This document shows, in pieces, positions 59,278 to 64,000 of a stretch of 64,000 nucleotides of DNA. The translations under genes were made by a program, and so were the position numbers. Source of the stretch: an alpha proteobacterium BAL199 (GTDB lineage: Bacteria > Pseudomonadota > Alphaproteobacteria > Thalassobaculales > Thalassobaculaceae); assembly GCA_000171835.1 (NCBI GenBank), contig ABHC01000004.1, positions 124,001 through 188,000 on the forward strand, read 5' to 3'. The notes below the pieces were generated by a model. It was not told the origin of the DNA, searched no databases, and worked only from the letters and a program-made list of their open reading frames with translations. How positions within the stretch are numbered: position 1 is the stretch's first letter; each line of letters begins with the position of its first letter.

Positions 59278-60114
59278 TCAGGCGGCATCGGTCCATCCGG
59301 TGAGGAAACGGGACAGCAGCCGGGTCAGGTTGCCGGCCATGGCCGAGCCCTGGGTCATGGTCTCGGCGTGGTCCAGGGCCGAGCCGGCGACCATGCCGGC
59401 GGCCAGGTTGGTGATGCCGGAGATCGCCGCAACCCGCACGCCCATATGGCGCAAGGCTGTGGTCTCCGGCACCGTCGACATGCCGACCGCATCGGCGCCG
59501 AGGGTACGGAAGGCACGGATTTCGGCCGGCGTCTCGAAGCTCGGCCCGAGCGCCCAGTAGTACACGCCCTCGGCAAGATCGATGCCCTCGGCTGTCGCAG
59601 CGCCGTGCAGGCGGGTGCGAAGGGCGGCGTCGTAAGCCGCGCTCATGTCGAAGAAACGCTGGCCGAGGGCCGGTTCGTTAGGGCCGACCAGCGGGTTCAG
59701 GCCGGTGCCGTTGATATGGTCGGTGATCAGCATCAGGCGTCCTGCGCCGACTTCGGCGCGCAGGCTGCCGGCCGCGTTGGTCAGGATGATCATTGAACAG
59801 CCAAGTCGGGCCAGGACCCGGACCGGCCGGACCACGTCGACCATCGGATTGCCTTCGTAGGCGTGGGCGCGACCCTGCAGCACGGCGACCGGCACGGAGC
59901 TCAAGGTGCCGAGGCGTAGCCGCCCGGCGTGGCTGGCGACCCCCGGCTTGGGAAAGCCCGGGATGTCGCCGTACGGGATGTCGACGGCATCGACCACCGC
60001 GTCGGCCACCCCGCCAAGCCCGGAGCCGAGCACGATGCCGACCCGCGGGACGGCAGCGGGTGCGGCCTTCCGGATGGCGGCGACGGCGGCGTCGAGGGCG
60101 TCTATCTCGGACAT
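59278..60114 (-). CDS. punA: Purine nucleoside phosphorylase
   Basis: A 278-residue trimeric-type (class I) phosphorylase that splits inosine or guanosine. It starts at the second of two adjacent ATGs, five bases after GGAG and overlapping the permease stop (TGATG). Landmarks: RVGIVLGSGLGGVADAV with the phosphate loop, VAVLQGRAHAYEGNPM, MIILTNAAGSLRAEVGAGRL, GPSFETPAEIRAFRTLGADA with the purine Glu, and VGMSTVPETTALRHMG. It works downstream of the nucleoside ABC transporter encoded just upstream. Confidence 0.94.
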   Translation of the reverse strand: MSEIDALDAAVAAIRKAAPAAVPRVGIVLGSGLGGVADAVVDAVDIPYGDIPGFPKPGVASHAGRLRLGTLSSVPVAVLQGRAHAYEGNPMVDVVRPVRVLARLGCSMIILTNAAGSLRAEVGAGRLMLITDHINGTGLNPLVGPNEPALGQRFFDMSAAYDAALRTRLHGAATAEGIDLAEGVYYWALGPSFETPAEIRAFRTLGADAVGMSTVPETTALRHMGVRVAAISGITNLAAGMVAGSALDHAETMTQGSAMAGNLTRLLSRFLTGWTDAA

Positions 60115-61088
60115 CATCGCTCCTTCACATACGGCACGCCGATGGCCTTTGGAGCCACCGCCTTGCCGATGAAGCCAGCTAGCAGGATCACCGTCAGGGC
60201 GTAGGGCAGCGCCTGGATCAGCGCCACCGGCGCCTGGCCGATGCCCGGCAGCTCGATGCCCTGCAGCCGGGTGGCGACCGCGTCGAGGAAGCCGAACAGC
60301 AGGCAGGCCAGCAGGGCCGGCACCGGCCGCCACTTGCCGAAGATCAGAGCGGCCAGCGCGATGTAGCCCTTGCCGGCGGTCATGTCGCGCACGAACCCGG
60401 CCGACTGGCCGATCGACAAATAGGCGCCGGCGATCCCGCACAACATCCCGGTAATCAGCACGGCGCGGTAGCGCAGCAGTTCCACCGACACCCCGGCGGT
60501 GTCGACAGCGGCTGGAGTCTCGCCGACGGCGCGCAGGCGCAGGCCGAACCGGGTGCGGTAGACCACCCACCAGGTCGCCGGCACGGCGGCAAGGGCGACA
60601 TACACCAGCAGGTTATGGCCGCTGATCAGTTCGTGATACAGGTCGCCAAGCCACGGGATATCGTGCAACGCATCGGCGAACGGCAGCTTGATCGGGGCGA
60701 ACCGGGCGGCCTGGCTGAGCGGTGGCGTCTGACCGCCCTGATCGAACCAGGCGATTCCCAGGACCACGGTCAACCCCGCGACCAAGACGTTGATCGCGAC
60801 GCCGCTGACCACCTGGTTGCCGCGGTAGGTGATGCAGGCGAGCCCGTGCAGCAACGCCAGGCTGCTGGACACCGCGATGGCCACTGCAAGGCCGAGCCAG
60901 GCCGATCCGGTGACGGCGGCGGTGGCGGCCGCCGCAAAGGCGCCAGCCAGCATCTTGCCCTCAAGCCCGATGTCGACAATGCCCGAGCGTTCGCTGAACA
61001 GCCCGGCCATCGCCGCCAGGATCAACGGAGCTGCCACCCGGATGGTGGCGTCGAGGGTCAGGACGGCCAGCAGCCAGGTGTCGGTCAT
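60114..61088 (-). CDS. Nucleoside-type ABC transporter permease (second permease)
   Basis: A 324-residue membrane protein from ATG 61088, overlapping the upstream permease stop (ATGA). It has about nine to ten helices and the family marks PLILAAMAGLFSERSGIVDI and GLEGKMLAGAFAAAATAAV, then GNQVVSGVAINVLVAGLT and FVRDMTAGKGYIALAALIFG. This is the BPD_transp_2 type found with Bmp-family nucleoside-binding proteins. It is the partner of the permease at 61085. Confidence 0.92.
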   Translation of the reverse strand: MTDTWLLAVLTLDATIRVAAPLILAAMAGLFSERSGIVDIGLEGKMLAGAFAAAATAAVTGSAWLGLAVAIAVSSSLALLHGLACITYRGNQVVSGVAINVLVAGLTVVLGIAWFDQGGQTPPLSQAARFAPIKLPFADALHDIPWLGDLYHELISGHNLLVYVALAAVPATWWVVYRTRFGLRLRAVGETPAAVDTAGVSVELLRYRAVLITGMLCGIAGAYLSIGQSAGFVRDMTAGKGYIALAALIFGKWRPVPALLACLLFGFLDAVATRLQGIELPGIGQAPVALIQALPYALTVILLAGFIGKAVAPKAIGVPYVKER

Positions 61089-62188
61089 CGGCCACCCTCC
61101 GGGCGGAACCGCTGCCACAGTCGAAGGGCCAACGGGTGCATCATGTAGGCCAGCGCGCCGGAGAACAGAATGACTAATCCCTGGATCACCACCACCAGGT
61201 CGCGGGTGATGCCTTCGAACTCGAAGTCGAGTTCCGTGCCGCCTTGGTACAGCGCCCCGAACAACAGGCTGGCCAGCACGATGCCGACCGGATGGCCGCG
61301 CCCCATCAGGGCGACCGCAATGCCCGTGAAACCGTAGCCGGCGGTGAAGTTCAGCAGCAGCCGATGGTGCACGCCGAGCAGTTCGTTGATCCCGACGAAC
61401 CCGGCCAGCGCGCCGGAGATACACATGGTGCCGACGATCACCAGCTTCGGGTCAATCCCGCCGTACACTGCCGCGCTCTCATTGGCGCCGACCGTGCGGA
61501 TCGCGTAGCCCCAGCGGGTGCGGTTGATCAGCAGCCAGACGAACACGCAGGCGACCGCCGCCCACAGGATCGACAGGTTGAGCGGCGACCGGGCGATGGT
61601 GATGCCGACGCCGGCCAGCATCTCGTGCAGGAACGGCATCCAGGCGGTCTCGGCGAACACCCGGCTCTCCGGCGACATTTGGCCAGGATGGATCAGCACG
61701 TTGACCATCAAATGCACCATCAGGGCCGAAGCCAGGAAGTTGAACATGATGGTGGTGATGACAACATGACTGCCGCGGTGCGCCTGCAGCCAGCCCGGCA
61801 GGAGCGCCCAGGCGGCGCCGAAAAGTCCGGAGGCCGCCATCGCGATCGGGATCAGCATCCAGGCGGGCAGCGTGCCGTCGAGGCTGAGCGCGGCCAGTCC
61901 CGCCCCCAGTCCACCGATATAGGCCTGACCCTCGCCGCCGATGTTGAACAGTCCGGCGTGAAACGCCACGGCGACGGCGAGCCCGGTGAACACCAGATTG
62001 GTCGCGTAGTACAGGGTGTAGCCGATCGCCTCCTCATAGCCGACTGCGCCGATCACCAGTACCGACAGAGCGTCGAACGGGTTCTCGCCTGCGACCAGCA
62101 CGACCAGTCCGGCGACCAGGAAGGCCAACAGGATGTTGACGGCCGGGATCACCCCGACGTCGATCCAACGCGGCAGGTCACGGTTCAC
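61085..62188 (-). CDS. Nucleoside-type ABC transporter permease (first permease)
   Basis: A 367-residue membrane protein with about ten helices. Landmarks are GLAVAVAFHAGLFNIGGEGQ, AYIGGLGAGLAALSLDG, GAAWALLPGWLQAHRGSHVV with ITTIMFNFLASALMV and the second half GYGFTGIAVALMGRGHPVGI. It matches the YufP/NupP-type permease of nucleoside importers. The dGTPase gene lies 39 bases upstream between it and the ATPase gene, an uncommon interruption. Confidence 0.92.
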   Translation of the reverse strand: MNRDLPRWIDVGVIPAVNILLAFLVAGLVVLVAGENPFDALSVLVIGAVGYEEAIGYTLYYATNLVFTGLAVAVAFHAGLFNIGGEGQAYIGGLGAGLAALSLDGTLPAWMLIPIAMAASGLFGAAWALLPGWLQAHRGSHVVITTIMFNFLASALMVHLMVNVLIHPGQMSPESRVFAETAWMPFLHEMLAGVGITIARSPLNLSILWAAVACVFVWLLINRTRWGYAIRTVGANESAAVYGGIDPKLVIVGTMCISGALAGFVGINELLGVHHRLLLNFTAGYGFTGIAVALMGRGHPVGIVLASLLFGALYQGGTELDFEFEGITRDLVVVIQGLVILFSGALAYMMHPLALRLWQRFRPEGGR

Positions 62189-62227
62189 GGCCGACCCTCT
62201 GGCGAGACTTCGGACTCGGTCGCATCA

Positions 62228-63535
62228 TCACAATTCGTCGGTACTGTTGCCGTAGCCGGGTTCGAACAGTCGGCGCCACACCCGCTCGGCGTAGGCGTCG
62301 GTCATGCCGGCGATGTAGTCGCAGACCCGGCGCCGCACGCTGTCGTGCTGGTCCAGATCCTCCCAGAACGAGCGGGGGATCAGTTCCTCCGGCGCGGTCA
62401 GAAATTCGTCGAACATGGCGCCGATCAGGCGGCGGCCCTTGCGGCGCAGTTGGACTACCTCGGCCGATCGGACTACTTGGCGCTGGGTGAATTCCATCAG
62501 GAAGTTGCAGAACGCCCGGGCTTTGGTCGGCAGCGCGGCATTCCAGCGCAACAGCGGGTGCGACAGTCGGTCGACCTCGACCAACGTCACATGGGTGACG
62601 AAAAAGTTCACCAGGGCCGAGATCGCCTGCTTGCGTTCATGACTGGCGGTCGAGAACAGTTGAGTCTGTAGCGCGTCACCGTCCAACGCCAGACCGAGCC
62701 GGCCGAGCGCCGCGAAATCGACCGCTGGCCCGGCTGCCCGCAGGGCGGCGGCGAACTGGTCGCGGGTCACCATATGGCGGCCGATCACGTCTTCCAGGTC
62801 GTGCACCGCGTAGGCGATGTCGTCGGCGCAGTCCATGATCGAGCAGTCGAACGACTTGAACTGCGCCCGGCCAACTGCATCCAGCGATGTGAAGGCGTCG
62901 CGGTCCGCCGGCGAGAACGGCTCCAGGATCCAGTCGACGGTGCTCCTCTCGGTGTCCATGTAGCATTTCGGCGGCCGGTCGTTGGTCGGATCGATCATCG
63001 GGCGCACCGCCGAGTACGGCACGGGATATTTCAGCACCGCCAACAGTAGGCGGCGTGTCGGGTTCAGGCCCAGGCCCTTGGCCCGGTATTTCTCCAGCCG
63101 GGTCAGCACCCGCAGGGTCTGGCCGTTGCCCTCGAACCCGTCGTCGTCCTTCATCTTGGCGTGGATCGCGATCTCGCCGTCGTGCCCGTAGGGTGGATGA
63201 CCGAGGTCGTGCGCATGGCAGGCCGCCAGCACCAGCGACCGGTCGGGCAGCCAGGCCTTGGCTTCGGGATCGTCGATGGTGCGCGACAGCTTTAGCAGCA
63301 CGCCTTCACCGATCTGGCCGACTTCGATGGAGTGGGTCAGCCGGGTTCGATGGAAATCGCCCTCGCTGGTGCCCATCACCTGGGTCTTGCCCTGCAGGCG
63401 GCGGAACGCCGACGAGTGGATCACCCGTCCCTTGTCGCGCTCGAACGGGTTGCGCACGTCGTCGGGACGGCCCGGTTCCGGATGGTGGCGCTCCTCGAAG
63501 CGTTCGGGTGGCGCGAAGCCGACCGGCGCGATCAT
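62228..63535 (-). CDS. dgt: dGTP triphosphohydrolase family protein
   Basis: A 435-residue HD-domain protein. Landmarks are NPFERDKGRVIHSSAFRRLQ with GKTQVMGTSEGDFHRTRLTH carrying the first His, LAACHAHDLGHPPYGHDGE as the HD pair, and SIMDCADDIAYAVHDLEDVI with the last Asp. These enzymes cut dNTPs to nucleoside and triphosphate; some are antiphage enzymes that starve phage of dGTP. The ATG overlaps the stop of the ABC ATPase gene (ATGA). The product deoxynucleosides could enter the phosphorylases encoded downstream. Confidence 0.92.
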   Translation of the reverse strand: MIAPVGFAPPERFEERHHPEPGRPDDVRNPFERDKGRVIHSSAFRRLQGKTQVMGTSEGDFHRTRLTHSIEVGQIGEGVLLKLSRTIDDPEAKAWLPDRSLVLAACHAHDLGHPPYGHDGEIAIHAKMKDDDGFEGNGQTLRVLTRLEKYRAKGLGLNPTRRLLLAVLKYPVPYSAVRPMIDPTNDRPPKCYMDTERSTVDWILEPFSPADRDAFTSLDAVGRAQFKSFDCSIMDCADDIAYAVHDLEDVIGRHMVTRDQFAAALRAAGPAVDFAALGRLGLALDGDALQTQLFSTASHERKQAISALVNFFVTHVTLVEVDRLSHPLLRWNAALPTKARAFCNFLMEFTQRQVVRSAEVVQLRRKGRRLIGAMFDEFLTAPEELIPRSFWEDLDQHDSVRRRVCDYIAGMTDAYAERVWRRLFEPGYGNSTDEL

Positions 63536-64000
63536 GACCGCATCTCCTCAAGGGTCACGTTCGCCATCATCAGACCCAGGGTGCGCTCGTCCGCCTGATC
63601 GGCCGGCAATTCGCCGACCAGTCGGCCGCCGCACACCGCGAGGATGCGGTCGGCGAGGCTCATGATCTCGTCGAGTTCGACCGAAACCAGCAGGATGGCG
63701 GCACCGGCATCACGCATGGCGACTAGTTGCCGGTGGATGAACTCGATCGCGCCGATGTCGACCCCACGGGTCGGCTGACCGATCAGCAGCAGCTTCGGCG
63801 CACCGTCCAGTTCGCGGGCCAGCACCAGCTTCTGCTGGTTGCCGCCGGAAAACAGCGATCCGCGCAGGTGCGGCTCGGTCGGGCGCACGTCGAATGCCTT
63901 CATCTTCGCGGCACAGTTGGCGTGGACCGCGTCGTAGTCCATCAGCCAGCGGCCGTTGTAGGCGGCGCTGTCGTGGCGCCCCAGTATGGCGCTTTCGGCG
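63532..64000 (-). CDS. Nucleoside-type ABC transporter ATPase, C-terminal part
   Basis: The last 156 codons of a tandem ABC ATPase that is cut by the right edge. It contains the degenerate second ATPase signature RGSLFSGGNQQKLVLARELD, Walker B LLLIGQPTRGVDIGAIEFIH with the usual QPTRG(L/V)D form of sugar/nucleoside ATPases, and LLVSVELDEIMSLADRILAV. The start AESAILGRHDSAAYNGRW reads on from outside. It energises the two permeases at 60114 and 61085. The binding protein gene is presumably upstream beyond the window. Confidence 0.92.
   Translation of the reverse strand, partial: AESAILGRHDSAAYNGRWLMDYDAVHANCAAKMKAFDVRPTEPHLRGSLFSGGNQQKLVLARELDGAPKLLLIGQPTRGVDIGAIEFIHRQLVAMRDAGAAILLVSVELDEIMSLADRILAVCGGRLVGELPADQADERTLGLMMANVTLEEMRS

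Overview
The window reads as chromosome of a GC-rich alphaproteobacterium, most likely Rhodospirillales or a close relative. The evidence is family content: an alphaproteobacterial TIGR02302/DUF4175 protein, a zinc-ribbon MJ0042 protein divergent from ftsE-ftsX-ydcF, argH-lptM-lysA, a methylsuccinyl-CoA dehydrogenase linked to etfAB and a cob(I)alamin adenosyltransferase, a B12-dependent ribonucleotide reductase, TRAP transporters and many ATGA-coupled genes. No tRNA, rRNA or CRISPR array was seen.

Layout. 1-6.7 kb: a GST fragment, a cupin_5 protein, an exported unknown, a glycosyltransferase coupled to an EamA exporter, a second EamA exporter behind a long perfect palindrome, and a methyltransferase. 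6.8-13.2 kb: a PAS protein, nrdJ, ydcF, ftsX, ftsE and the zinc-ribbon protein. 13.1-14.3 kb: a less GC-rich unknown membrane protein followed in the same frame, after one TAG, by a small Cys-containing domain. 14.4-21.7 kb: TIGR02302, lysA-lptM-argH, and a divergent tlpA-like thioredoxin coupled to a TAXI binding protein. 21.8-31.9 kb: small proteins and methyltransferases, then an acyl-CoA block (hbd, etfA, etfB, cobalamin adenosyltransferase, twin-membrane protein, mcd) that fits the ethylmalonyl-CoA pathway and odd-chain/C2 metabolism, then J-domain, ACT and NUDIX proteins. 32-40.1 kb: pheT-pheS and rplT-rpmI, separated by a pentapeptide-repeat gene and a DctPQM TRAP operon. 40.3-47.2 kb: an SMP-30 hydrolase, a TauE/SafE permease, a LysR gene split by an intact IS256-family element with an 8-bp target duplication, an HNH nuclease and an alkaline-phosphatase-like enzyme. 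47.3-54.7 kb: an FAD oxidoreductase, hyuA-hyuB, two tandem paralogous small exported proteins and an HpcH aldolase. 54.7-64 kb: a nucleoside uptake and salvage region on the minus strand (ABC ATPase, dGTPase, two permeases, purine nucleoside phosphorylase, thymidine phosphorylase, phosphopentomutase) with a phytanoyl-CoA-dioxygenase-like gene coupled to deoB.

The most unusual signal is the pair of small exported protein genes at 52.2-53.1 kb. Each is preceded, at nearly identical spacing, by two consecutive hairpins. The stems differ between the copies by compensatory base changes while one loop (GCCGA) is identical, as expected for a conserved structured 5' leader RNA. Other points of interest are the IS-split LysR gene, the in-frame amber at 13.4 kb, the dGTPase inside the nucleoside transporter operon, and the argH/tlpA pair whose start codons overlap head to head.
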